Below are positions 18,102-26,287 of a stretch of DNA of 64,000 nt, piece by piece. Position 1 is the stretch's first letter. Each line of letters opens with the position of its first letter. A program made the translations under genes and the position numbers. The notes below the pieces were generated by a model. That model was not told the DNA's origin. It searched no databases and saw only the letters and a program-made list of their open reading frames with translations. The stretch lies in contig NZ_CP045119.1 in the NCBI RefSeq assembly GCF_011492945.1, positions 3,844,001-3,908,000 of the forward strand. Reading direction: 5' to 3'. The stretch is from Rubrobacter tropicus. Its GTDB lineage: Bacteria; Actinomycetota; Rubrobacteria; Rubrobacterales; Rubrobacteraceae.

Positions 18102-18287
18102 GCCGGGCTTCGGCGCACGGCCTCCCGCACCCCCGTGCGCCGCACGCGACCCGCGAAGAGGGGGTCGAAAACGCCCGCGACGCTACCTCTCTGGAACACC
18201 ACCGTTATCCTCCTCTTCGACCTCGGCCGGACCCGACACGTGGGCCAACGGCACTCCATTACCTAACCATTTCTCAAGCACTATACC

Positions 18288-18304
18288 ATACCCCCCTATA
18301 GTAT
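18288..18304. promoter_or_regulatory. Putative CsoR operator between the aminotransferase gene and csoR2
   Basis: ATACCCCCCTATAGTAT is 17 bp long and shares ATACCCC and the end TAT with the copZ operator, at the same length. It also sits within a wider dyad ACTATA (18280) to TATAGT (18297). It lies in the intergenic stretch 18260-18544, where no gene is seen (18305-18490 shows nothing else). Confidence 0.6.
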
Positions 18305-18524
18305 TTCAAGAGAGACTTTGCCCCTGCTGCCTCGCGGTGATCGCTTCGAACGCAGCTCCACCTCTGTGCCAAGGGGCGTCGTAGCTGGCCTCCGGGTTCG
18401 TCGGGGCTTCGGTGTCTACAGGACGCAAGAAGACCTGGTCGGAACCGCGCGACGAAGCTGGGCGGTCCCTGCCAGGCGGGGTTTGCCCAGGGGGTATGAT
18501 TGCTGAATACTTGCCATTGTCTAG

Positions 18525-18541
18525 ATATCCCGGGGGTAAAT
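18525..18541. promoter_or_regulatory. Putative CsoR operator at the csoR2 start
   Basis: ATATCCCGGGGGTAAAT has a palindromic core TATCCCGGGGGTA, the classic form of a CsoR site, and ends 3 nt before the TTG chosen as the csoR2 start. This suggests autoregulation. A further GGGGGTATGAT half-site lies at 18490-18500. Confidence 0.55.
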
Positions 18542-18544
18542 GGG

Positions 18545-18829
18545 TTGCAGGGGTACATAAAGGCGCAGAACAAGGAGAAGCTGGCCCGGCGTTTGGACCG
18601 CATAGAGGGCCAGGTGCGGGGCGTCAAGAGGATGGTGGAGCGTGAGGCCTACTGCATAGACATCGTCACGCAGATCACCAGCCTCGTCGCCGCCTCCGAC
18701 AAGGTCGCCTCCATGCTGATAAAGGACCACGTGGAGCACTGCGTGAGGGGCGCGATGCGGGACGAGGATAAGGCGGACGAGAAGATCGCCGAGCTCACCG
18801 CCGCCGTCGAGCGGTTCTTGCGGGTTTAG
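18545..18829 (+). CDS. csoR: CsoR-family copper-sensing repressor (second copy)
   Basis: 94 residues from the TTG at 18545; an upstream TTG at 18500 would add 15 residues of doubtful sequence. The ligands C37, H62 and C66 have the CsoR spacing, and the core KLARRLDRIEGQVRGVKRMV is closely related to the first CsoR. The small size is typical for CsoR, unlike the extended first copy. It is followed by a small membrane protein and a copper-storage protein on the same strand, which it probably regulates, and is divergent from the aminotransferase gene. Confidence 0.9.
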   Translation: MQGYIKAQNKEKLARRLDRIEGQVRGVKRMVEREAYCIDIVTQITSLVAASDKVASMLIKDHVEHCVRGAMRDEDKADEKIAELTAAVERFLRV

Positions 18830-18862
18830 GCCAGGATCCTGAAGGATCGGTTTGGGGACCGC

Positions 18863-19300
18863 GTGGCGCGGGGAACGGTGAGCGCGATGCCAATGGGGAC
18901 GAGGTTCACTCGGCGTACCCGGACGAACCTTTGGGTTCCGTCCGGAGGCGCGTGCGCGGCGTTCCTCCTGGCGATCGCGCTGCTGCTGTGCCACGGCATC
19001 TTCGGAGCCGAGCACCTTACCCCCCCGTACCACGCTGGCGCGACGGACCACGTCGAGCGGTCACCGCTGCTCACCGTCGAGGACGAGCTCGGGGGATGGC
19101 CTCCCCTCGACGGTGGGGACGACGCAGCATACTACGCCACGCTCCTCGCGGCCCTTCTCCTGCTCGCGGCCGTGCTCGGTCCCGGCCTTCCGGTCGTCCT
19201 GTGCGGGGTGCGCGGGCACCGGATGTCGTTCTGCCATCCTCCCCGCGTGCCCCCTCCCCGCGGCCCCACGGCCCCGCTGCTCCAGGTGTTCCGCCTGTAA
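18863..19300 (+). CDS. Small two-helix membrane protein, LQVFRL family
   Basis: 145 residues from GTG; a start at an internal ATG (MPMGTRF) is also possible. Two hydrophobic segments: FLLAIALLLCHGIFGAEHL, and YYATLLAALLLLAAVLG after a His/Asp-containing loop. The C-terminus is PLLQVFRL. The motif ALLLCHGxxGxxHxL and the C-terminal LQVFRL recur in the proteins at 44506-44904 and 63417-63857, so this is a real family with three members in the window. No known family recognised. It begins 33 nt after csoR2 and precedes the copper-storage gene, so a copper role is likely by context. Confidence 0.75.
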   Translation: MARGTVSAMPMGTRFTRRTRTNLWVPSGGACAAFLLAIALLLCHGIFGAEHLTPPYHAGATDHVERSPLLTVEDELGGWPPLDGGDDAAYYATLLAALLLLAAVLGPGLPVVLCGVRGHRMSFCHPPRVPPPRGPTAPLLQVFRL

Positions 19301-19382
19301 GTCACCGTGCACTGAGACGCTTCACCGAGAGCGGGGCAAGAATAGCTCCGCCCGCAAGGAGACGAGCGAGGAAAGGAGCCGC

Positions 19383-19793
19383 ATGGTCACTTACGCGCGG
19401 CAAATCATCCAGAACAGCCCCAATCAGGCCCTCACGGACGACGTCGTGCTGGTCGAGTGCATAGAGGCGTGCTTCGACTGCGCCCAGGCCTGTACCGCCT
19501 GCGCCGACGCCTGCCTCGGCGAGGGGGACCCGGCCGGCCTGGTCAAGTGCATCCGCGACGACCTCGACTGTGCCGACATCTGCGTCGCCGCGGGCAGAGT
19601 GCTCTCGCGTCAGGCGCAGCCGAGCGCTGCGGTAACCCGGGTGGTCCTCGAAGCCTGCGCGGCGTCGTGCAGGCAGTGTGGGGATACGTGCGCCGAGCAC
19701 GCCGAGCATCACGAGCATTGCCGGGTGTGCATGGACGCCTGCCGCCAGTGCGAGGTCGCCTGCAACAACGTCCTCTCCGCCCTGGCCACTTAG
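19383..19793 (+). CDS. Four-helix-bundle copper-storage-like protein (Csp/DUF326)
   Basis: 136 residues. Start ATG at 19383 follows aaaggag. Cysteines are spaced along helices in CxxxC pairs (CIEACFDCAQACTACADAC, CIRDDLDCADIC, CAASCRQCGDTC, CRVCMDACRQCEVAC), the hallmark of Csp proteins that store many Cu(I) ions inside a helical bundle. No signal peptide is visible, so it should be cytosolic (Csp3-like). It is downstream of csoR2 and the LQVFRL membrane protein gene on the same strand. Confidence 0.93.
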   Translation: MVTYARQIIQNSPNQALTDDVVLVECIEACFDCAQACTACADACLGEGDPAGLVKCIRDDLDCADICVAAGRVLSRQAQPSAAVTRVVLEACAASCRQCGDTCAEHAEHHEHCRVCMDACRQCEVACNNVLSALAT

Positions 19794-19897
19794 GGGTAAC
19801 CCCTGGCTCCCCGGAACTGCCCGCTCTACGGGTCCGCGTGCGTGCGGCGCGCGGGCCGTGGCGTCTGTGACGCCGTAGGAATAGGGAGGATCCCGCC

Positions 19898-20197
19898 GTG
19901 AGGAAGAACGCTCCAGCGCTGCTGGACCCCCCGTGGGTGTTCGCAGTGGCCGGCCTTCTCGCGTCTTTGTCCATCGGCCTCGTCGCGGCCATGGCCAGCT
20001 ACCTTGCAAGCCTGATAGTCCCCGAAAGCACCGTCGCACAGCTGGTTCCATGGGCGGTCTACCTCGTCGCGGCGGCAGCGCTCAGCGTCTCGAGGATCGC
20101 CGTGGCGGGCGACAAAAAGAGGCGACTCCCATGGCCTTTCGCCCTGGGTGTGCTGTCCGGCCTGGCGCTTTTCGCCTCCTACTACTGGCCGGCCTGA
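19898..20197 (+). CDS. Small membrane protein, unknown function
   Basis: 99 residues with three membrane segments (WVFAVAGLLASLSIGLVAAM, VPWAVYLVAAAALSVS, FALGVLSGLALFASYYW). GTG start with gggagg 8-9 nt upstream. It lies 104 nt after the copper-storage gene on the same strand; a short hairpin AGGGGTAACCCCT (19792-19804) is between them. No family identified. Its place at the end of the copper block is the only hint of function. Confidence 0.65.
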   Translation: MRKNAPALLDPPWVFAVAGLLASLSIGLVAAMASYLASLIVPESTVAQLVPWAVYLVAAAALSVSRIAVAGDKKRRLPWPFALGVLSGLALFASYYWPA

Positions 20198-20369
20198 CAA
20201 GATCACGCCAGTCTACGTGAAGGGCATGCAGCCTCGCAGGCATCGGTTTGTGGTGCCTCCCCTTGCTGCCAACACTAACCACGTCGCGCGGCGGCGAGGC
20301 CCGTTTCGCGCGGGCTGCCGGCGAGGACGCCGGTCTGGCGTCGGAAACCCGGTGGCGCGATGCAGGCGG

Positions 20370-20795
20370 TCACCAGAGGGTGGACGCCGCCAGGGCCACC
20401 GCCGCGTACCGCACGCCCTTGCCGAGCGTCACCCAGAACACGAAGGCGCCGAACGGCACCCGCGTCATCCCTGCGAGCGCGACCAGCACGTCACCTAAGA
20501 CCGGGAGGGGGGACAAGAGCAGGGCCGGCCCGCCGTGGCGCCGGAGCAACCGTGCCGCCCGCGCTTCCCCGGCCGAAGCTTCCCAACGACGGCCGAAGAC
20601 CCTGGAGGACTTGCGGCCGAGCCAGTACGTCGTGCAGGCGCCGAGGACGTTGCCCGCGGTCGCCACGAGCAGCGGCCCGACAAGCTGTCCCCGGGCGCCG
20701 ACGGCCGCGGCCAGCGCCGCCTCCGAGCCTAGCGGCAGCGCGGTCGCGGCCAGGAAGCTCCAGGCGAAGAGGCCCGAGTGCGCGAGAACCGACAG
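20370..20795 (-). CDS. DedA/YqaA-like (VTT domain) membrane protein, start unclear
   Basis: About 141 residues. The motif LPLGSEAALAAAVGARG followed by ATAGNVLGACTTYWLGRK is the signature of the YqaA/DedA SNARE-associated family, and the G-P-F-G element is in MTRVPFGAFVFWVTLGKG. No ATG or GTG precedes the conserved region: a TAG is directly upstream, so a CTG at 20795 with a gaagg site is the only candidate, or the start was lost. Family members are thought to move lipids or ions across membranes. Its neighbours are cbtA and a strong hairpin. Confidence 0.7.
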   Translation of the reverse strand: MSVLAHSGLFAWSFLAATALPLGSEAALAAAVGARGQLVGPLLVATAGNVLGACTTYWLGRKSSRVFGRRWEASAGEARAARLLRRHGGPALLLSPLPVLGDVLVALAGMTRVPFGAFVFWVTLGKGVRYAAVALAASTLW

Positions 20796-20815
20796 GGCCG
20801 TCTACCTTCCCGCCG

Positions 20816-20859
20816 GGCCGGCGGGAGACGGGGTTGCGCGTTCCCGTCTCCCGCCGGCC
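20816..20859. terminator. Perfect 17-bp hairpin between cbtA and the dedA-like gene
   Basis: Arms 20816-20832 (GGCCGGCGGGAGACGGG) and 20843-20859 pair perfectly around a 10-nt loop. It lies between the stop of cbtA and the dedA-like gene, both on the minus strand. There is no T-run, so it is a possible terminator or RNA-processing hairpin rather than a certain terminator. Confidence 0.55.
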
Positions 20860-20988
20860 TCTCGACTCAAAGCGCGAGAAGCCGGGTTCAACACGGTGCC
20901 CGAAAGCGGGCGAGACGACCTAAGGGATCGCCGACCCGGCGCTCGAAGGCCGGTCTCACCTTCTCCGCCCGTCTCCGGAGCGCCACCT

Positions 20989-21677
20989 TCACGAGACCTC
21001 TCTCCGGGCAGCTCGTTCGCAGAGGGCTCCGAAGAGCGCATCGAGCCCGGTCCAGAAGACGAGCAGCGTGCCCAAGGAGGAGAGCCGGAAGTCCCACAGC
21101 AGGCCGGCCGGGAACCCGCCGGGGTCCGCGCTGTCCGGTAGCACGGCGAAGAGCACCAGCACGCGGAGACCGCGAGCACGAGCCCCACCGCCACGTGGCG
21201 GACGGGGGCGCTCACGCCCCTACCACGGAGGGCCCTGGCCGCGTCCCAGGCCGCCAGCACCGTCAGGAGGGAGAGCGCCACCATCGCGAGGTAGGCGCCG
21301 GTGCGCCCGACGATGGTGGCCGGGTCGCCCACGGTCGGGGGGTTAGCCGGGTCCTTCAGGAAGGGTATGAGGATCGCCCCGGTGAAGATCGCGGCCGCCA
21401 GCGAGAGGCTTCGGGTCCAATCGCTCTCCGAGACCAGGTGCCCGCGAAAGTGGGCGAACACCAGCGCGAACAGCCCTCCGACGAACGATCCTGCGAGCCC
21501 CGTGACGAAGAAGAGCCCGACCTTCTGGGCCATCCGGCCGACGAGTTCGGCGTCGGGCTGACCCCCGGCCGCGCCCTCCAGCTCGACCGCCCGGTCCAGG
21601 GCCGACTCCCCGAAGAGGAGCGCGAAGAGCCCCGCCAGAAGGTCCGCCGCGAGCCCCCGACGCAGGTACGCCGCCAC
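20989..21677 (-). pseudogene. cbtA: Cobalt transporter subunit CbtA, frameshifted
   Basis: GTG start at 21677. The first frame gives a CbtA-like membrane protein (AYLRRGLAADLLAGLFALLF, then four more helices) up to VGLVLAVSA. It then loses the family sequence. The expected C-terminus (LFAVLPDSADPGGFPAGLLW, LSSLGTLLVFWTGLDALFG) continues in another frame from about 21157 to the TGA at 20989. One base is missing near 21157. With this base restored the protein would be about 229 residues, full length for CbtA. By family it is part of a cobalt uptake system with CbtB. A sequencing error is as likely as a true mutation. Confidence 0.8.
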
Positions 21678-21693
21678 CGCGTAGGCTCAGCCC

Positions 21694-21907
21694 CTAGTGG
21701 CAGGGGACGGCCATCAGGTGGCGGCCGTCGTGGGCAAGCTCGTGCAGGCAATCGGTGGCCCCCGCCGCCTGCCCGAGCAGCGGCGCGAGCAGGGCCCCGC
21801 TGGCGAAGAGGAGCAAGAAGAGCGCGACGACAAACAGCGCCGCCAGGAGCCAGGCCCACAGCAGCAACCTCCCGGACGGGCCGGCGCTCCTGGGTAGGGC
21901 TCTCCAT
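21694..21907 (-). pseudogene. cbtB: Cobalt transporter subunit CbtB, frameshifted near its start
   Basis: The CbtB helix and tail are clear: LLLWAWLLAALFVVALFLLL followed by HELAHDGRH and the end MAVPCH, giving the family histidines. The well-placed ATG at 21907 (after gaggagg) opens a frame that differs by one base: MESPTQERRP continues into the correct frame only if one base is removed near 21878. The corrected protein would be about 70 residues, as expected. It follows a cobalamin riboswitch and precedes cbtA by 16 nt. Confidence 0.75.
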
Positions 21908-21944
21908 CGAATCCTCCTCGGGACCCTCGCCCCGGTCGGGTGTT

Positions 21945-22120
21945 TGAGGGCGGCGGGCCGGTATCCTGGCTCCCGGATCCACGCTCACCCCGGCCTTCCC
22001 ACCGGCCTGGTCTCAGGCTGCCAGTGGCCCCACGCAGGGCTCGCTCCCCGGTCACAGTGGCGGGACCGCGCCGGACTCCAAACTGGCTTCCCGGGCTCAC
22101 CGCCCTTCTCACGTGGTCGG
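21945..22120 (-). ncRNA. Cobalamin riboswitch upstream of cbtB-cbtA
   Basis: On the minus strand, in order: GGGAAGCCAGT, GAGTCCGGCGCGGTCCCGCC, CCACTGTGACCGGGGAGCGA, GCCACTGG, GGGAAGGCCGGG and the B12 box GAGCCAGGATACCGGCC. This is the full conserved core of the cobalamin (AdoCbl) riboswitch. It ends about 40 nt before the cbtB start, so cobalt uptake should be shut down when cobalamin is plentiful. Boundaries are approximate. Confidence 0.93.
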
Positions 22121-22253
22121 CAATATACAGGCCGGATAGCCGCCGGGCAACAGCACCGGCGGGCCTCTTGGAACGCGGTGTCCCGCCGCCGGCTTCTCGT
22201 TCCGGCGCGGGCAAGGCTCCGGACGCCGTCGGCCGGCCTTGTGCGCCACGTGG

Positions 22254-22267
22254 CATACGTGTATGCT
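22254..22267. promoter_or_regulatory. Inverted repeat upstream of the LVIVD protein gene
   Basis: GCATAC-GT-GTATGC forms a 14-bp inverted repeat 81 nt before the TTG start of the downstream gene, next to a CCACGTGG palindrome at 22247-22254. A regulator binding site is plausible but not identified. Confidence 0.35.
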
Positions 22268-22348
22268 TCCCGCCATCTTCGGTGCTCGACGAAGGCGCGG
22301 GGCGTCGTGTAGGGCCTGGGGCCGCAAAAGAGAGAACGGAGAAATCCC

Positions 22349-24262
22349 TTGCGTAGGAGAAGATTGTTCTTGCTGGCCTCGTTCGTGTTGGCAGTTTTGG
22401 TTTCGGCCGCCGGTGTAGCGCTAGCGCAGCCGAGCCTGGATGAGCAGCAAACCGTCCAGGCCCAAGAACAGCAGCAGGCCAGCCTGCTCGACGACAAGGA
22501 AGGGGTCATTGACACTGCCGGCGAGGCCCACGCCGAGCACGACGAGCAGCACGGCGGCCAGCAGGGCCACCTGCCGCCGAGGCGGAAGGACATCAGGGTG
22601 GTGGGCAAAGCCGCGATAGATTCGCCCGTCGAGGGCAGGGTCTCCGACGTAGGGGTCTTCGGCAACTACGCCTACCTCGGCGCGTTCAACGAGCCCGACT
22701 GCCAGAGGGGCGGCGTCTACGTCTTCAACACAAAGGACCCCACCTCCCCCAGGCAGGTCAACTTTATCGAGGCGGCGCCGGGGTCCTACGTCGGCGAGGG
22801 CGTGCAAGTCGTGTACGTGACGACGCCCAAGTTCGACGGCGACCTGCTGATCCACAACAACGAAATCTGCTCCGACGATCCGGCCGCGGAGGGCGGCGTC
22901 TCGCTCTACGACGTCAGCGACCCGAGGAACGAAGAGAAGCTCGCTAGCGGCGTTGGCGACGAGGATCCTGAAGCCGCGGCCGGCACCGGCGCCCACCAGG
23001 TCCACAGCGCCTTCGCCTGGGACGTGGGCAGGAAAGCCTACGCGGCGCTCGTGGACGACGAGGAGGGTGCCGACCTCGACATCATGGACATAACGGACCC
23101 GCGCGCGCCGAAGCTTATCGCCGAGTACGACCTCAACGAGCGGTTCCCGCAGATAGTTCAGGAGGACCTCGGCACCGCCGAGTCATTCCTGCATGACATG
23201 GTCGTCAAGAAGATAGACGGCCGGTGGGTCATGAGCGCCTCCTACTGGGACGGCGGCTACGTCACCCTCGACGTCACCGATCCGACGAACGCCACCTATC
23301 TAGCCGACTCGGACTTCAAGAACCCGGACCCCGAGGCCAAGGAGAGCGGCCTCACCGTCGCGCCCGAGGGCAATGCCCACCAGTCGGAGTTCTCGCTTAA
23401 GAACAACTTCATAGTCGCCGCGGACGAGGACTTCTCGCCCTACAGCGTGGAGGCCCGCAACACAACCGACGACGCCGAGTTTGACGCCACCCAGGGCTCG
23501 GACACCCCGCAGGTGGACGCCGACCGCTCCCTGGAGGGTCAGACCGTCTTCGTGGGGCGGGCCTGCACCACAGACACGGCGGTCCCGGCTGGAGACGGCT
23601 CCCAGGTCGCCGTCGTCGAGCGCGGGGTCTGCGGCTTCACCGAGAAGGTCCAGAATGTCGAGAACGCGGGCGGCTACGCCGGTGTGATCGTGATGAACCG
23701 CGAGGGCCCGGACGCCTGCTCCGACCTCTTAAACATGGACGTCCAGGGCACCATTCCCGCCCTCTTTGTCGGGCGCGACACGGGCTTCGCCTTCTTCGAC
23801 GCCGCCTACGACGAGGACGCCTGCCGGGTGGGAGACGGCACGGCCCAGGCACCCATAGAGGTCGGCACGACAGGCGACACCGTTAGCGTCCGGGCGGTCT
23901 TCGACGGGTGGGGCTACGCGCACCTCTTCCGCAACGGGGAGGGCAAACTCCGCGAGCTCGACACCTACGCCATCCCCGAGGCCCACGACGAGCGCTTCGC
24001 CGAAGGCTTCGGTGACCTCTCTATCCACGAAACCGCGATGAGCGGCGAGCGCAACGACCTGGCGTACCTCTCCTACTACTCGGGCGGCTTCAGGGTCGCG
24101 AAGATCCAGAACGGCAACCTCCGCGAGGTCGGCAGCTACGTCTCCAGAGGCGGCAACAACTTCTGGGGCGTGCAGACCTTCGGGAAGAACGGCAAGGAGT
24201 ACGTCGCGGCAAGCGACCGCGACTACGGCCTCTACGTTTTCGAGTACACCGGCCCGCGTTAA
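22349..24262 (+). CDS. Secreted LVIVD-repeat protein with inserted PA domain
   Basis: 637 residues from TTG with ggag 8-12 nt upstream. A signal peptide (LFLLASFVLAVLVSAAGVALA) is followed by a Gln-rich and His-containing linker (EAHAEHDEQHGGQQGHLPP). Repeats such as VSLYDVSDPRN, LDIMDITDPRAP and VTLDVTDPTN belong to the LVIVD beta-propeller family. Around residues 395-510 a protease-associated (PA) domain is inserted (VAVVERGVCGFTEKVQNVENAGG). The propeller resumes until YGLYVFEY. It is probably extracellular and may bind proteins or glycans. The gene stands alone and ends with a strong terminator. Confidence 0.85.
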   Translation: MRRRRLFLLASFVLAVLVSAAGVALAQPSLDEQQTVQAQEQQQASLLDDKEGVIDTAGEAHAEHDEQHGGQQGHLPPRRKDIRVVGKAAIDSPVEGRVSDVGVFGNYAYLGAFNEPDCQRGGVYVFNTKDPTSPRQVNFIEAAPGSYVGEGVQVVYVTTPKFDGDLLIHNNEICSDDPAAEGGVSLYDVSDPRNEEKLASGVGDEDPEAAAGTGAHQVHSAFAWDVGRKAYAALVDDEEGADLDIMDITDPRAPKLIAEYDLNERFPQIVQEDLGTAESFLHDMVVKKIDGRWVMSASYWDGGYVTLDVTDPTNATYLADSDFKNPDPEAKESGLTVAPEGNAHQSEFSLKNNFIVAADEDFSPYSVEARNTTDDAEFDATQGSDTPQVDADRSLEGQTVFVGRACTTDTAVPAGDGSQVAVVERGVCGFTEKVQNVENAGGYAGVIVMNREGPDACSDLLNMDVQGTIPALFVGRDTGFAFFDAAYDEDACRVGDGTAQAPIEVGTTGDTVSVRAVFDGWGYAHLFRNGEGKLRELDTYAIPEAHDERFAEGFGDLSIHETAMSGERNDLAYLSYYSGGFRVAKIQNGNLREVGSYVSRGGNNFWGVQTFGKNGKEYVAASDRDYGLYVFEYTGPR

Positions 24263-24283
24263 ACGGTCGGCGCCGTGGCAAGC

Positions 24284-24313
24284 GGGGGCAGTCCTTCGGG
24301 GCCGCCCCCTTTT
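24284..24313 (+). terminator. Rho-independent terminator after the LVIVD gene
   Basis: GGGGGC (24284-24289) pairs with GCCCCC (24304-24309) across a 14-nt loop and is followed by TTTT. It begins 22 nt after the stop codon. Confidence 0.8.
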
Positions 24314-24413
24314 CGTGGCGCGCAGAGACCGGGGTCAAACCAGATGGGAGGCCGCGCGGCCTCCCGGCAGCCCCAAGGACGGGCATTGGGAGGAGCGGTG
24401 TGTCGCGTCGGGT

Positions 24414-25754
24414 TCAGCCGGCGAAGAAGGTCTGGTAGAGCAGGAAAACGTTCAGGGAGACGATGAGCGCCACCACGACCGCGGCTATCGTCGTGGTGAG
24501 GCGATGGTTGACCAGGGCGCCCATCACGTTACGGTTGCGGCAGAAAATTAGGAGCGGGATCAAGGCGAACGGGATGCCGAAGGAGAGCACCACCTGGCTT
24601 ATGACCAGCGAACGGCTGGGGTTGAGGCCCACGGCCAGGACGATCAGGGCCGGGGTCATCGTTATCAGGCGCCTGAGCCACAGCGGGATGCGGCGGTTTA
24701 TGAAACCCTGCATGACGACCTGCCCGCTCAGGGTGCCGACCGAGGAGCTCGAGAAGCCGGACGCGAGCAGCGCCACCCCGAAGAGGGTCGCCGAGAGGCC
24801 GCCGACCTGCTCGCCCAGGGCGACGAAGGCCTTGTCTATGTCGCCCACCCCCGTGAGGCCCTCCGCGTTGAAGAGGGCGGCGGCCATGATGAGCATGCTG
24901 GCGTTGATCGTCCCGGCTATGGCCATGGCGATCACCACGTCCACGAGCTCGAATCGGAAGATCTTTTTCCTCTCCGCGTCGGTGCGGCCCACCACCCTCC
25001 TCTGCGTGAGGGCGGAGTGGAGGTAGATGACGTGGGGCATCACCGTGGCGCCGAGGATGCCCGCCGCCAATAGCACGCTGTCGGTGCCCGCGAACTGCGG
25101 GGTGAAGAGCCCGGCCAGTATCCTGTCCCCCTCCGGCTGGGCGTAGAACATCTGGAACGCGAAGGAGAGAACTATCACCCCCACGAGCGCTGCGATGCCC
25201 GCCTCCAGCGGCCTGAACCCCCGCCGCTGGAGCTCCAGGATGGCGAAGGCCCCGACCGCCGTCAGGAGCCCCGCCGGAAAGAGCGGGATGCCGAAGAGGA
25301 GGTTCAGGGCGAGGGCAGCACCTATGAACTCGGCGAGGTCGGTCGCCATCGCGATCACCTCGGCCTGCACCCACAAAAACAGGGTGACGGGCCTCGGGAA
25401 GCGCTCGCGGCAGACCTCGGGTAGGTTCTTGCCCGTCGCGATACCCAGCTTGGCCGACATGGACTGTATGAGCATCGCCATCAGGTTCGCGGTAAGGATC
25501 ACCCACAAGAGCATGTACCCGTAGCGCGCCCCGCCCGCGATGTTGGTTGCGAAGTTGCCCGGGTCGACGTAGGCCACCGCCGCGATGAACGCAGGACCCA
25601 AGAACGGCCACAACCGCGCCAGCCCCCTGCGCTTGCCCCTCAAGGAGGCGTGCGCCGCCCTCGCCGTGGCACTCTCGCCCGGCAGGACGCTCTCGACTAT
25701 CCCGTTGCCGTTGTTCTCCTTTGGGTGCTCGCTCACGCACTCCCTTTCCGGCAT
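24414..25754 (-). CDS. mntH: Nramp-family Mn(II)/divalent metal transporter MntH
   Basis: 446 residues with about 11 helices. The metal-site motifs are present: DPGNFATN in helix 1 and the conserved MPHVIYLHSAL in helix 6; the consensus transport motif region AALFNAEG follows. The N-terminus is a charged cytoplasmic tail. It is divergent from an mntR-like regulator gene, and a DtxR-type palindrome overlaps its promoter. By family it imports Mn(II) (or Fe(II)) with protons. Repression by manganese through MntR would be expected, but the regulator here is broken. Confidence 0.95.
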   Translation of the reverse strand: MPERECVSEHPKENNGNGIVESVLPGESATARAAHASLRGKRRGLARLWPFLGPAFIAAVAYVDPGNFATNIAGGARYGYMLLWVILTANLMAMLIQSMSAKLGIATGKNLPEVCRERFPRPVTLFLWVQAEVIAMATDLAEFIGAALALNLLFGIPLFPAGLLTAVGAFAILELQRRGFRPLEAGIAALVGVIVLSFAFQMFYAQPEGDRILAGLFTPQFAGTDSVLLAAGILGATVMPHVIYLHSALTQRRVVGRTDAERKKIFRFELVDVVIAMAIAGTINASMLIMAAALFNAEGLTGVGDIDKAFVALGEQVGGLSATLFGVALLASGFSSSSVGTLSGQVVMQGFINRRIPLWLRRLITMTPALIVLAVGLNPSRSLVISQVVLSFGIPFALIPLLIFCRNRNVMGALVNHRLTTTIAAVVVALIVSLNVFLLYQTFFAG

Positions 25755-25760
25755 TACAAA

Positions 25761-25774
25761 TTAGTCATGTCTAA
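25761..25774. promoter_or_regulatory. Putative DtxR/MntR operator in the mntH promoter
   Basis: TTAGTCATGTCTAA is a 14-bp palindrome of the form TTAG-N-CATG-N-CTAA, like DtxR-family sites. It lies 7 nt upstream of the mntH start, within an AT-rich stretch that also serves the divergent mntR-like gene. Confidence 0.65.
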
Positions 25775-25842
25775 CAATAATATCTGTTTGTTCAAAAAGT
25801 CAAGATTCTCGACACTTGATCCAGGAATTTTGGTCGACTAAT

Positions 25843-26287
25843 ATGGACGGCAAGATGGACGGCGCCACGATACCCCGGTCCCCCTCATCCTCGGTAGGCG
25901 ACTACTTGAAGGCAATATGGGAATCTGCCGAGGCGGGGCCGGCCTCCACCAAGGAAGTTGCAGAAAGGCTCTCGGTGTCGAAAGCGTCGGTCACCAACAT
26001 GTTCGCGCGTTTGCGGGAGATGGGGCTCGTCGAGTACGAGCGTTACCGGGGCGCCTCGCTGACCGAGGAGGGCCGAGTCGAGGCGCACGGGTTGATCAGG
26101 CGCCACCGCCTGATCGAGACGTTTTTGCTGGAGCACCTCGGCTTACCCGTGGGAGGAGGTGCACGGGGAGGCCGAGAGGCTGGAGCATGCCGTCTCCGAC
26201 TCCTTCACCGAGCGGCTGGCAGAACTCCTCGGGCACCCCGAGCGCGACCCCCACGGCGACCCCATCCCCGGCGCGGACGGGACGATC
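25843..26287 (+). pseudogene. mntR: DtxR/MntR-family regulator, frameshifted and truncated
   Basis: The first frame gives a typical DtxR winged helix (SVGDYLKAIWESAE, STKEVAERLSVSKASVTNM, RHRLIETFLLEHLG). After LEHLG the frame is lost near 26138 (apparent extra T), and the true continuation YPWEEVHGEAERLEHAVSD to DPHGDPIPGADGTI is in the next frame. The gene then stops matching at about 26287, without the C-terminal FeoA-like domain, at the join with a nuclease gene on the other strand. It would have been the manganese repressor of mntH. A TTG at 25816 is an alternative start. Confidence 0.85.
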
